From Petrocella atlantisensis (GTDB lineage: Bacteria > Bacillota > Clostridia > Lachnospirales > Vallitaleaceae): DNA of 64,000 nt. Position 1 is the stretch's first letter. Each line of letters opens with the position of its first letter. Below the pieces are notes generated by a model, which was not told where the DNA came from, made no database searches, and saw only the letters and a program-made list of their open reading frames with translations. The DNA is taken from the NCBI RefSeq assembly GCF_900538275.1, contig NZ_LR130778.1:2352001-2416000 (forward strand). Reading direction: 5' to 3'. Shown here one piece after another: positions 27,569 through 37,100 of this stretch. Position numbers and translations under genes: made by a program.

Positions 27569-28753
27569 TTATAGTTTGTTTGCGAGTTGTGTACCATAGT
27601 CACGGCATAGTTTAAGTGCATTTTCATCCGGCTTCCAAAGAACACCAAGGCCTTCTTCGAGAACATCAAAGCCACAATCTTCAAGGGCTTTTTTCATGAG
27701 TTTAGGTGACTCACCACTCCAACCATAGCTGCCAAAGCCGGCGGCTTTTTTATTTTTGAAGTTCAAACCTTTTATCATTTCAAGGGTTGCAGCCATAGCA
27801 GATAAAATACCTTTGTTAATTGTTGAGGACCCTGCCACCACAAGTTTAGCCTTAAAAACTTCGGAAATCACATCATTTTTATCAGCTGTACCTACATTAT
27901 ATAGCTTAATGTTAAGCGTTGGATCCACTGATTTAACACCTTCGGCAATTGCTTCAGCCATTTTTTTGGTAGCATCCCACATAGTATCGTAGATGACGGT
28001 TACTTGATGTTCTTGGTAATTATCAGCCCATTCTAGATACTTCTCAACGATTTGAGTGGGATTTTCTCGCCAGATAATACCATGCGCTGGGCAGATCATG
28101 CTTACAGGTACGTTAAATCCAAGGACTTCATGGATTTTCTTCGATACCAAGGGGCTAAATGGTGTCAATATATTGGCATAATACTTAAGGGCTTCTTGAT
28201 AAAGTTCAGCTTGATCTACAAGATCGTTATACATAAACTCGGATGCATAGTGTTGGCCGAAAGCATCATTACTGAAAAGAATTTCATCTTTAGTATAATA
28301 CTCGAACATATTGTCTGGCCAGTGAAGCATAGGTGCTTCGATGAATATAAGTTTACCTTCTCCAAGATCCAAGGTATCCCCGGTTTTTACTTGAACAAAG
28401 TTCCAATCCTGATGGTAGTGACCTTTGAGTGACTTAATACCGTTGGCGGTACAGTAAATGGGCGTGCCAGGGATTTCTCTCATAAGTTCAGGAAGACCAC
28501 CACTATGATCAACTTCACCATGGTTGGCAATAATATAGTCAATCTTTTTTAAGTCGATGACCTTTTTGAGATTCGTTATAAACTCCTCGTCAAAAGGTTG
28601 CCATACCGTATCAATCAGTGCAATTTTTTCATCTTCAATCAAATAGGAGTTATAAGAAGATCCTCTATGTGTTGAGTATTCTTCACCGTGGAATTTTTTT
28701 AGATCCCAATCTATTTTACCTACCCATGTAATACGATCATTAATTTTGAACAT
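27569..28753 (-). CDS. fprA: Flavodiiron protein (FprA, A-type flavoprotein)
   Basis: This 394-residue flavodiiron protein reduces O2 or nitric oxide in anaerobes. The N-terminal metallo-beta-lactamase fold carries the diiron ligands in ANHGEVDHSGG (HxExDH). Further ligands lie in the LHWPDN and CPAHG segments. The C-terminal flavodoxin domain begins near residue 253 (VTVIYDTMWDATKKMAEAIA). It follows ric by 14 bp on the minus strand, and the ATG has AAGGAGC upstream. The pairing with an iron-sulfur repair protein points to nitrosative or oxygen stress defence. Electron donors are not encoded beside it, except perhaps the EFR1 ferredoxin. Confidence 0.95.
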   Translation of the reverse strand: MFKINDRITWVGKIDWDLKKFHGEEYSTHRGSSYNSYLIEDEKIALIDTVWQPFDEEFITNLKKVIDLKKIDYIIANHGEVDHSGGLPELMREIPGTPIYCTANGIKSLKGHYHQDWNFVQVKTGDTLDLGEGKLIFIEAPMLHWPDNMFEYYTKDEILFSNDAFGQHYASEFMYNDLVDQAELYQEALKYYANILTPFSPLVSKKIHEVLGFNVPVSMICPAHGIIWRENPTQIVEKYLEWADNYQEHQVTVIYDTMWDATKKMAEAIAEGVKSVDPTLNIKLYNVGTADKNDVISEVFKAKLVVAGSSTINKGILSAMAATLEMIKGLNFKNKKAAGFGSYGWSGESPKLMKKALEDCGFDVLEEGLGVLWKPDENALKLCRDYGTQLANKL

Positions 28754-28767
28754 TTGTATGCTCCTTT

Positions 28768-29445
28768 CTATAGAAATCTTTTAAATAAGACATTGTTTTC
28801 TGTATGTACGTGCATGTACATATCTGCTACCAAAGCTTTTAGTTTTTCGTAAACCATGTGATACGTGGTGCATGCATCTTCAGGTAATTTGAAATGGTTG
28901 GTTAAGTCTGTAAGTTCATGAAGTGCGTCACCGGCTACGTCATGTTCTGCTTCAAGTTCTTCGATGAGTGCTTTGCAATTAGGGTCATTTGATATAAGTC
29001 TTGGGAAAAGCTGTACTTCTTCTTTCACCAGGTGTCCTTCTAATTCGGTCTTCAATCCCCCAAACAATTTGTGAATCTCAAATAATTCAGGATGACGTTC
29101 ACCGTGGACCATTAATATCTTAAACATCAATTCAGATATAATGGGTAATTCAGCCTTAAGATAAGTATGATGCTCTTTAATGATTCTGTCAATGAGCTGA
29201 CGGGTGGAGAAATCTGTAAGCTTCATAGATGATGCATCAACAGTAAATTTTGATGCGTTCTCTATAGCTTCATCTGCCTCGAGGAGTAACGTCTCCATGT
29301 CATGCGTATCTCTTTCTATTGCTTCCTTTACCGTTCGATCACCACCACAACAGAAATCCACGCCATAGTCCATGTATACTTTTACGAGTTCCGGATGAAG
29401 GGTTACACTTTCGCCGATTGTTTGCTCTATGTTTAGTTTTTGCAT
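28768..29445 (-). CDS. ric: Iron-sulfur cluster repair di-iron protein (Ric/ScdA/YtfE)
   Basis: This 225-residue protein repairs Fe-S clusters damaged by NO or oxidants. The N-terminal DUF542 part has the conserved Cys pair YGVDFCCGGDRTVKEA. The hemerythrin-like domain (about 75-225) carries the diiron His/Glu ligands in KEHHTYL, HGERHPELF, HLVKEE, EHD and MHVHTENNVLF. The start at 29445 has an AGGAGG upstream on the minus strand. It leads the ric-fprA operon, and its promoter carries a CRP/FNR-type site at -41.5. Confidence 0.95.
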   Translation of the reverse strand: MQKLNIEQTIGESVTLHPELVKVYMDYGVDFCCGGDRTVKEAIERDTHDMETLLLEADEAIENASKFTVDASSMKLTDFSTRQLIDRIIKEHHTYLKAELPIISELMFKILMVHGERHPELFEIHKLFGGLKTELEGHLVKEEVQLFPRLISNDPNCKALIEELEAEHDVAGDALHELTDLTNHFKLPEDACTTYHMVYEKLKALVADMYMHVHTENNVLFKRFL

Positions 29446-29483
29446 TTTATGTTTCCTCCTTAGTATGTATTGTTGTTTTCTCT

Positions 29484-29533
29484 TGACCTAATAATAGCAT
29501 TCAAAAAGAAGAAGGAATGTGATATGCATCACA
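29484..29533 (-). promoter_or_regulatory. ric-fprA promoter with CRP/FNR-family site at -41.5
   Basis: On the minus strand a TATTAT -10 box lies at 29496-29491, which puts the start near 29484. TGTGAT-N4-ATCACA at 29533-29518 is centred at 29525.5, that is -41.5, the classic position for activation by a CRP/FNR-family dimer. No good -35 box is present, as expected for an activator-dependent promoter. A redox- or NO-responsive regulator is inferred. Confidence 0.6.
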
Positions 29534-29568
29534 AAATAGAAGAATAATGGAAGAAATATAAGTAAAAA

Positions 29569-30327
29569 CTATACTACCCAATATCTGTACTGTTTTTTCA
29601 CTTTAGAATGGATGAGTACAGTTATTGCTTTTTGAGGACATAGATTCACACACCGATAACATAAAGTACAGGCGCCTTGTTGCGTGATTTGGTTGTTTTC
29701 AATGGTAAGGTTATTCATGGGGCAAACACGTGTACATTTGCCACACAAATTACAATGCGTGTCAATTCGAACATCTTTCATGGCTTTTGCTTCAATTTTT
29801 GGGAAATAGGCACGTTGGGTGAACCATCCCAACCACTTAGAAACCGGATTAAAGCCACGCCTAATAATAATACCTTGTTCAATACGTTCGCACATTTTAT
29901 TTAATTTGGATTCTGCACGATTAAGGTATCTAGCAATTCGCTTTTCTTTTGCTAAGGGCAAAACCCACAAGTTACAAATATTGTTAGGCATATTGATATG
30001 TTCTGCATACATGACAGAATAGGATATGTCTTTTAACAGATCGGTAAAGACGCGCGCCCCATCTCCGGAAAAAAAGAGCTGGGTGCAGAGTATAATGAGA
30101 TTCTTGTTTTGCAGTAAATGTAGATGCGTCTTAACAAATCTTTTCATAATAAAGGGTACATCCGAAGTATAAATGGGATAGCAAAAAGCTATAGTTTCAT
30201 GACTTGAAATCAACGACACAAAGTTTAGGTCTTCTTCAATAGAAAAAGCTTCATGATTCATTTTTTTTGCAAAATGCGTGGCAATGTAGCGGGTATTGCC
30301 AGTTCCTGAAAAATAGAGTGTAAGCAT
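29569..30327 (-). CDS. EFR1-type protein: flavodoxin-like domain plus 2x[4Fe-4S] ferredoxin
   Basis: This 252-residue electron-transfer protein begins with a flavodoxin-like fold (LYFSGTGNTRYIATHFAKKM; phosphate loop SGTGNT) and ends with two ferredoxin clusters, CNLCGKCTRVCP and CTLCYRCVNLCP. It matches the EFR1 family found in anaerobic Firmicutes. An ATG exists at 30348, but the sequence AAGGAGATCGTG inside that extension is the binding site for the ATG at 30327, so the shorter form is chosen. Partners are unknown. It lies just upstream of ric-fprA in the same direction, but behind its own promoter. Confidence 0.9.
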   Translation of the reverse strand: MLTLYFSGTGNTRYIATHFAKKMNHEAFSIEEDLNFVSLISSHETIAFCYPIYTSDVPFIMKRFVKTHLHLLQNKNLIILCTQLFFSGDGARVFTDLLKDISYSVMYAEHINMPNNICNLWVLPLAKEKRIARYLNRAESKLNKMCERIEQGIIIRRGFNPVSKWLGWFTQRAYFPKIEAKAMKDVRIDTHCNLCGKCTRVCPMNNLTIENNQITQQGACTLCYRCVNLCPQKAITVLIHSKVKKQYRYWVV

Positions 30328-30413
30328 CACGATCTCCTTAGTATTCATATCTATTAATGTGTCCTGTAGTAGTGGGACCTATTTTTAATAACCATATTTA
30401 TTATACCAATAAA

Positions 30414-30447
30414 AAACACTCAATCCTAGTTTTAGAATTGAGTGTTT
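30414..30447 (-). terminator. Terminator at the left edge of the tRNA-Gly island
   Basis: AAACACTCAAT and ATTGAGTGTTT form a perfect stem. On the minus strand a T-run follows, so it ends minus-strand transcripts. It stands just outside the left att copy and was probably the original terminator of the tRNA operon, moved away by integration (inferred). Confidence 0.7.
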
Positions 30448-30450
30448 CTA

Positions 30451-30474
30451 TGAAGCGCGAAACGAGATTCGAAC
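30451..30474. repeat. att-like repeat copy A (left end of island)
   Basis: These 24 bases are identical to 39738-39761, which cover the last ~20 nt of the tRNA-Gly(GCC) gene plus flank. The copy includes AAACGAGATTCGAAC, the T-arm end. A third copy with mismatches lies at 32942-32963. This is the standard mark of an element integrated into a tRNA 3' end. Confidence 0.85.
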
Positions 30475-30626
30475 AAATACAATAATTGCAAACCTATATA
30501 GAAAGGAGTTTTCCAACACATTCATTTATTAGGTACTCAACAACGTACTCAGTCATCTTATATTAGAGAGATGTCTGTATTGAAAATAGCAACATCATAG
30601 TAAAAGAATCTCTAGCTTATTAAGTA

Positions 30627-31985
30627 CTATTTAACATTTACATTAAGGTCATAATTAGATGATATACTAACTTCATAAGTAGTATCAGGTATGAATATTT
30701 TTCCCAAATAAACCCCTACTTTTAATCTACCATCAGACAACATATTACTCTCATTGTCGTATCCGCCATCAATCTGTTCATTATTTTCAATATAGAATCC
30801 AGAATCGGCTTTATAAAGAACTTTTCCGTCTTTTTTTATTCTTACAGTATAACTTGCATAATAGCCATTTTCTTCAAATGTTTGTATGCTTCCTTCTTCA
30901 TAAGATTCTTGGTCTTCAACACTTACTACACCTTCTACGTATAATGCTTTAATTCTACTATCGTCAACTTCATTGGAAAGGACAGCATATGCAACTAAGT
31001 TTTTATCCTCGTCGAAGAAAGTTGCTATTTGATTATCCTCATCACCGCCATTTTGAATGCCTGCAACCAATGAATACCCTTGTCTAGCAAGTGGCCAACC
31101 ATTCTCTTCAGCCCTCACAAAATATGAGGCTAATTCTTCTTTCGATGGATTCTTATATCCCGTTAAATCCATATACTTAACATTTAGAGTTTCTAGTTGT
31201 TCTGATGTATCGTAAAACTTATGTGAAGTCCCCCAAGGAGTGTCTTCAATAATATATGCATATCCATCAGTAATTTCAGTTGCCTTATTAATCATCTGTA
31301 TGAAATAGTCATAGTCACGTGTAACTATTTCTGTTTCCTTAGTAAAAACTTCTTCTACAGATACTTCCTCTTTTACGACAATCACTGCTCCTTTTTCTAC
31401 TAAAGATTCAAGCAAAGTAGTGTTAGAATTTTTCAATTTTAGTTCAAGTGCATTTGAAGAGAAATTGACCATATCATCTCTAAGGAATTGGTCATCTACA
31501 AGTCTTGTTTTTTCTTCGGCGGCAAGCAAACCATTCTCGACTGCTGTGTCAATAGAAGTTGCCCAAGCAAAATCGCCATTTGAATCGTCATAACCTAGGG
31601 AGCGAAGTACAAATGTTGAATAACCTCTGGCATCTGTTAATTGATTCGAACCGAATTCTGTTGCACTGATGCCTTTTGTCAAACCATTTTCATACATATA
31701 ACCAATGTAGTTGCTTGCCCAAGATGGTACATCATTAAATGGATGGCTAAATGTACCTGCTTTGACATCAGTTTCAACACCGAGAAGCCTAATTAACATA
31801 ACCGCCGATTCAACTCTTTTTGGTGATCTATCAAGTTCAAAACCACTGTCTGTACCTGCAAATAAACCTAAATCATTTAGTTGTTGTGCTTTCTCCGTGT
31901 AGCGTGTTTGTGTCTCAGCAGACACTGTACCTATTGTTAGTGTGAACACAATTAGTAATGAGATTACCCCTATTATTTTTTTCAT
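30627..31985 (-). CDS. Exported SLH-domain protein, unknown C-terminal part
   Basis: This 452-residue envelope protein has a signal peptide (MKKIIGVISLLIVFTLTIG, cleavage about 24). Three S-layer-homology-like repeats span about 25-205, with motifs FNDVPSWASNYIGYMYENGLTKG and DDSNGDFAWATSIDTAVENGLL, so it probably binds secondary cell-wall polymer. The remaining 250 residues are acidic and Tyr-rich and were not recognised. It is the only intact gene in the left island segment (30451-32963). The ATG at 31985 has GAGGAGA upstream. It could be cargo, or a host gene caught between two att copies. Confidence 0.83.
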   Translation of the reverse strand: MKKIIGVISLLIVFTLTIGTVSAETQTRYTEKAQQLNDLGLFAGTDSGFELDRSPKRVESAVMLIRLLGVETDVKAGTFSHPFNDVPSWASNYIGYMYENGLTKGISATEFGSNQLTDARGYSTFVLRSLGYDDSNGDFAWATSIDTAVENGLLAAEEKTRLVDDQFLRDDMVNFSSNALELKLKNSNTTLLESLVEKGAVIVVKEEVSVEEVFTKETEIVTRDYDYFIQMINKATEITDGYAYIIEDTPWGTSHKFYDTSEQLETLNVKYMDLTGYKNPSKEELASYFVRAEENGWPLARQGYSLVAGIQNGGDEDNQIATFFDEDKNLVAYAVLSNEVDDSRIKALYVEGVVSVEDQESYEEGSIQTFEENGYYASYTVRIKKDGKVLYKADSGFYIENNEQIDGGYDNESNMLSDGRLKVGVYLGKIFIPDTTYEVSISSNYDLNVNVK

Positions 31986-32272
31986 TATTATTTCATTCTC
32001 CTCTTAAATTATTGGGACCATAAGCCCATGTCAATTTTATCATTTATCAATATTCTTTTCAATCCAGAAATTGCGTATGGTTTTTTCAATATGACGTCAA
32101 CTTTATTAAGAGAGCTTCAACAGTCCCTGGTACTTAACGACACTGTATAAAATGCTATGACAGTAGAATGTTTGAATGTACATTACCAAAAGATGGCAGA
32201 ATACTCATTTTAGAAGGCTCTGACATCATCAGTGTTATCAATTTATATCTCTAGTAAAACACTAGGAGGCAA
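31986..32272. other. Gene-poor stretch with short coding relic
   Basis: The first ~110 bp must hold the promoter of the SLH gene on the minus strand; no clear boxes were picked. On the plus strand a 28-codon frame at 32168-32254 (PKDGRILILEGSDIISVIN) looks like the remnant of a small protein. CTAGT/ACTAG forms a small hairpin just before the AGGAGG at 32264. Confidence 0.3.
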
Positions 32273-32526
32273 ATGATGAAACAATACTGTCAACTCTCAA
32301 AAACTATAATTCAAGCAATTTACTTTGAACTAACACAGAAAAATTCTCTTTTATACGAAATGGTGGAAATGTTGCTGAAGTTATATACAATACCACATTA
32401 ATCACACGATTGAGCCGAAAAGAATCTGGAGAAAGGACATTATCATTAATGGAGTTCTGTCAAATAATTCAGGAAATTGAATATAGAGAGTTGGATTTTT
32501 ATGTAAAACTGTTTTGGGTGGCATAG
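32273..32526 (+). pseudogene. Frameshifted small gene relic
   Basis: An ATG after AGGAGG (32264-32269) opens a 42-codon frame that stops at 32401. The neighbouring frame continues from about 32340 as FIRNGGNVAEVIYN..., through SRKESGERTLSLMEFCQIIQ, to a stop at 32526. Together they read like one ~84-residue protein broken by a frameshift near 32340. The family is not recognised. A 19-codon frame with three Cys (MIVCEVCENKIC) follows at 32529-32588. These are probably decayed mobile-element genes. Confidence 0.4.
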
Positions 32527-32666
32527 ACATGATTGTATGTGAAGTATGTGAAAACAAAATATGTAAGTATACCAAAAAACCAAATTAATTGTAGCCCATA
32601 CTGGGACTATTATTAAGTGGACCATTTTTAAAATAATATTTGGACCATTTTTCAGTTGACAAATAA

Positions 32667-32864
32667 AGAGCAGGGTTCCCTGTAAAATCAGCACATGATA
32701 TTAGAAGAATTGTATCATAGGAAATGCATAGTAACGGTGTGCCTGTAGAGATGATTAGACAGTTTCTGGGACATGCTGATATCAAAACAACATGGGGTTA
32801 CATCTACAATAACCAAAACAAGGAAAAACATCACAAATCATTCAAAATTCACTTAGTCAAATGA
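32667..32864 (+). pseudogene. C-terminal remnant of a tyrosine integrase
   Basis: The frame reads AHDIRRIVS-stop-EMHSNGVPVEMIRQFLGHADIKTTWGYIYNN (given in pieces). This has the HDIRR box and the LGHxxxxTTxxY box of phage/ICE tyrosine recombinases, with the catalytic Arg, His and Tyr regions visible. An in-frame TAG stands at 32718 and the N-terminal part is missing. The relic points towards the att-like copy B, 78 bp downstream, as expected for an integrase gene at the end of an element. Confidence 0.75.
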
Positions 32865-32895
32865 ACGGACTCATGGGAACTAATAAGAGAAAAAT

Positions 32896-32935
32896 AAAAA
32901 AACCCAAACCCTTAACTCATAAGGATTTGAGTGAT
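32896..32935. terminator. Imperfect hairpin before att copy B
   Basis: AACCCTTA and TAAGGATT pair with one mismatch, with further pairs outside. Its position, just left of the att-like copy B, matches the terminators beside copies A and C. Confidence 0.35.
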
Positions 32936-32941
32936 TCATAA

Positions 32942-32963
32942 AAAGCGAGAAACGAGATTCGAA
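32942..32963. repeat. att-like repeat copy B (middle)
   Basis: AAGCGAGAAACGAGATTCGAA matches the tRNA-Gly(GCC) 3' end except for one internal base. It divides the region into two tandem segments, 30451-32963 and 32942-39761. The integrase relic ends 78 bp to its left. The 200 bp to its right contain no gene. Confidence 0.8.
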
Positions 32964-33165
32964 TACTCATCATACTCTAGAAAGCCCATATAAGGATGCA
33001 TTAAAGGGTAGCATTTATTATTTAGTGTCTTTAAAGGGAAGAAGAAGGTTGGAAAGTTGGTCAGGAAAAGACTTTTAATACCAACATGAACCATTGCTGA
33101 ACCATCGTTAAACTATTCTAATCAGTTACTCGATAACAATCATATTTGTGATTTAAAAGGAGAAA

Positions 33166-33258
33166 ATGATGAAAAAGAGAACAACAATCTGGACAATCCT
33201 AATAAGTATTATCTTATTACCAATTGTGGTTATTGTAGAGTTGGTTAAGAATGCTTGA
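33166..33258 (+). CDS. 30-residue hydrophobic single-helix peptide
   Basis: This short ORF was read directly from the sequence. It begins with ATG after AAAGGAG and encodes MMKKRTTIWT then a transmembrane helix (ILISIILLPIVVIVELV) and a short tail. A terminator at 33343-33371 closes the unit, 85 bp after the stop. The basic start plus one helix fits small membrane peptides, including type I toxins, but no antisense RNA or antitoxin was identified. It lies in the right island segment. Confidence 0.45.
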   Translation: MMKKRTTIWTILISIILLPIVVIVELVKNA

Positions 33259-33342
33259 CGAAAGATCTTGAGAAGCTTATTTGATTCATAAATGTTAATT
33301 GACCATTTAGGACAACATAAATGCCATATAATCAAATTATTA

Positions 33343-33371
33343 TATCCACATAAGATGGATATTGTTTTTTT
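33343..33371 (+). terminator. Terminator after the small peptide ORF
   Basis: TATCCA and TGGATA pair around CATAAGA and are followed by a T-rich run with seven consecutive T. Confidence 0.65.
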
Positions 33372-33487
33372 ATTGTGTAATAGGCATATACTATTGAAAT
33401 CAACTACCTACAAGGGTATTATGTAAGATGAGTGTAAGTATACAGCAAGATTAGGCATTAATATAGTTAAGATTAATGGGGGTAAAA

Positions 33488-33718
33488 ATGAAAAATCAAT
33501 TATTAGGCATCAAAGGATTTTTATCAGTGGTAGGATGTATAGGATCAATTGGAGTTAGTGCGTTTCTCATATTTAATGTTGAGGCCCTGAATCCGATGGA
33601 TTCATGTATTCTGCCAATTTTTATTGCAATGGGAGCTATATTTGTACCCTTTTCCTATCTTTTGACAATTTCTTTTTTGAAAGTTTATGTCTCTAGTATA
33701 TCTTTGATAGCACCTTAA
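33488..33718 (+). CDS. Small membrane protein, unknown
   Basis: This 76-residue protein has two hydrophobic segments (about 9-29, FLSVVGCIGSIGVSAFLIF, and about 41-63, LPIFIAMGAIFVPFSYLLTI). The ATG at 33488 is preceded by a GGGGG stretch that could serve as binding site; the ATG at 33476 would overlap it. No family was recognised. Its stop codon coincides with the point where the HerA relic becomes readable in another frame, so its 3' end may be a fusion joint created by deletion. Confidence 0.5.
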   Translation: MKNQLLGIKGFLSVVGCIGSIGVSAFLIFNVEALNPMDSCILPIFIAMGAIFVPFSYLLTISFLKVYVSSISLIAP

Positions 33719-34052
33719 AGTATTTGAAAAGATTATTAAAGAAGTTAGAAAATTTGTTTGTCTTTTAACCATTTCTACTCAAAGACCATCTGATATGTGA
33801 CCAACTTTGATTTAAGAACTTCATAACTATTTCATTCACAGATTAATTAATGATGAGGTTTTACGAACTATTCAAAAATCGGTTGCTTTTCCAGATAGAT
33901 CAAAGCAAGAGATGATTTCAATATTGTCACAGGGACAATGTATCTGTAGTGGGCTGGCTTTGGATTTTCCTGTTAATGTACAGGTGGATGAGTTGGATGA
34001 TGAGTTGAAGCCAGATAGTATGGATGTTGACTTAAATATATTGTGGGATTAA
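33711..34052 (+). pseudogene. 3' remnant of a HerA-type ATPase
   Basis: The frame reads VFEKIIKEVRKF, then LTISTQRPSD, HNYFIHRLINDEVLRTIQKS, ISILSQGQCICSGLAL and DFPVNVQVDELD, ending at a TAA at 34050. This is the C-terminal third of a HerA/DUF87 ATPase (the STQRPSD and HRL-N motifs are characteristic). In-frame stops stand at 33798 and 33813, and the Walker A part is missing, so the gene is dead. HerA proteins in such islands usually belong to defence systems with a SIR2 or nuclease partner. It lies 50 bp upstream of the giant helicase gene. Confidence 0.78.
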
Positions 34053-34102
34053 TAAGTACAAACGATAAATATAGTATTTTGAAATAGAGTGGAGGAGGAA
34101 AA

Positions 34103-37100
34103 ATGTTAAATACTAAAATAGAGAAGAATATAGATAACTGGAAGAAGAGCTTACTGGAATTGGGGAAGAGAAATAAGCTGATTAGTTACAAAGAGACAAA
34201 ACGATCTAATATAAATATTATTGAGCCAGGTATTAGCAAGCTGTTCGAGGATATTGTTTTGAAGGAAAAAGAGATGATTTTCCCCAATCCAGTGGATGAG
34301 GATGAACAGCAATTTATTAGTGGTAACATAAGGTCAGATAGAACACTAAGCGAAGAGCAAAAGACTTTACGTAATATACGAAACAAGGCTAAAAGTTTTA
34401 TTCAAGAGCAAGGTATCAATGTGCTTTATATGGCTTTTGGCTTCTTAGAGTGGAAAGAATTACAGCACTCGGATATCGTCTTGAAATCACCGCTAGTTCT
34501 TGTACCAGTAAGTCTAAGAGTTGATTCAATTACAGATCCATACGTACTACAATTACATGAAGATGAGATCGTATTAAATCCAACGCTAGCATTTAAGCTT
34601 AATGAAGACTTTGGAATTTCCTTACCAGAATTTGATAGTGATAATGAAGATATCATTGGATATCTGAATTCAATTGAGAGCGTTATAGGTAACAGTTCGT
34701 GGAAGGTTACTCATGATACAAGTATAAGTTTATTATCATTTATGAAAATGAATATGTATAATGATATAGAGAATAATGTCGAACGTATAAAGGCTCATCC
34801 AGTGCTAAATGCTTTGGCAGGAGATTCTTCAGATATTAAACGTATATCGGAAGATTTTGATGGATTTGATCATGATACAAAAGTGCGACCAATTGACACA
34901 TTTCAGGTTGTAGATGCAGATTCAAGTCAGCAGGATGCTATTCTATATTCGAAAAATAACATAAGCTTTATTTTGCAAGGTCCACCAGGTACAGGTAAAA
35001 GTCAAACAATTACCAATATTATTTCAGAAGGACTTTCAGATGGAAAGAAGATTCTTTTTGTTTCTGAAAAGTCAGCTGCATTAGAAGTAGTCCATTCAAG
35101 ATTGTCAAATGTAGGCTTGGCGGAATTTTGTATGTCCTTACACAACAATAAAAAAAATAAAAAAGAGGTGCTTAATGACCTTAATAGGACGTTCAATCTT
35201 GATAAACGAGCGCTAAAAGACGATGCGCTTTATGACTTACAAAAGCTAGAAGAAGAAAGAGATCTTTTAAATCAGTATGTAAAGGATCTACATATAAAGA
35301 ATGACCCCTTAAATAAAAGTATTTTTGAAATTACAGGTGAGCTAGCTGCATTACCAGCATGCAAAGACCTTCAGTTTACCATTGATAATGTCAAAAGTAT
35401 GACACTTGAAGATCTAAATAAGATAAAAATAGCGCTGGATGATTTTTCACATGTACTGGGTATGATGAAAAAAGATTATAAAGATAATCCATGGATTGGT
35501 TGTAATCTTAAAAGCGTAACACACGAGTTTCGACTAAATACAGAAATTGATCTGAAGAAGCTTCAAGAGGGATTGGATAAAATAAATAATGCATTAATGT
35601 CTTTTAATTCAGATATGGGTGTTAATTGGGAAATGACTCTGGATGAAATTGATGAATATATCAACTTCCTACATTACGTATCAACACCTCCAGTAGAAAT
35701 TCCAGAACAGTGGCTAGAAGGTGATTTAAAGATTATTGTTGATGCCAGTCAAAAGGCAAAAGACTATAAGCATACATTGGAGGATTATCATGGAATAACT
35801 GATAATCTGATGATGAAGTATAAGGAAGAGTTTTTTGATGTAGATGGTAAAACTTTCTATGAGGATATTTTGAGATTTGAAAGTCAATTATCCGAAATAG
35901 GAAAAATAGAAAATATAGATATTGATGAGTTAATTGATAGAGCTGATTACTACATCAACAAATCTGATGAACTACAAGAAAGTTTATCTTGTGTGAATGA
36001 ATTAGCAGTTGGAATAAGCAAAGAATTTGGGTTAAATAACATAAGGAATTATGATGACTTAAAGTATATTAGTAATTTTCTTTTAGAGTTATATAAAAAA
36101 CCAAACCCAACAGAGATGTGGTTTGATGATGATCAAAATAGAATAGTGGATGAACTTCTTCAGGAGTCGATGGAGAAACGTCAAAAGATTATTACGATTA
36201 GAGAGACCTTAAATACTAATTTTGAGAATGATGTTCTAACACTTGATTACAAAGAGATGCTTTTGAGGTTTAGAACAAACTATACAGGCTTCCTGAAAAT
36301 ATTTAAGAAACAATATAAGATGGACAAAAGTGCAATAAGAGGTTATTACAAATCTACTGATAAGCTCACTGACCAAATAATTATTGATGCATTACAGCTT
36401 ATAACTGAATACCATAACCACGAAGATTGGTTTAATCAAAAAGAAAATATACTTACAAAAGCATTTGGTATGAAGTATATGAACGAATATACAGATTGGG
36501 ATGCCATTAAAAATGCTAGATCTGACTTTGATGAACTAAAAAAGCTGATAGGTAAAAGTATATTAAATAAAGCAACGAAAGAACTACTTTGTAATGGAGA
36601 ATATCCTGATAAATTAGAGAAGGTAGAGGAACAAATTAATGACTATCTTTCAAGCGCACAGTGGACAAATATCATGGACCTTATTAATTACGATACTATT
36701 AATAAGAGGGGCATTAGATATGTTCCAACTGCTTTGAGAACATTTAGGGATATATTGATAGAAGCAAGAAAAGCTGTTGATTTATTTGACAATTATACTA
36801 TAAGTATGGTTAAGTTTAGCGTACTTAAAAATGATCTTCAAAAGAAATTAAGACTTGAAGAAATTGAGATGAATCTAAACAAAAATTATCAAAGTCTCAA
36901 AGAAGTATTCAGTGAATTATTCACTGGGACTGAAACAGATTGGGATCGAATTATTCAGGCTCTAGAGTGGACAGAGCAATTTACCAGATATAAAAATAGG
37001 TTTGAAGTATCCAAAGAATTTATCGAGAAGTTTCAGAATACCTCCTACAGTAACGACCTGCTAGAAGTCCTAACAAAGGAAAAGGTTACAGCTTTGCAGA

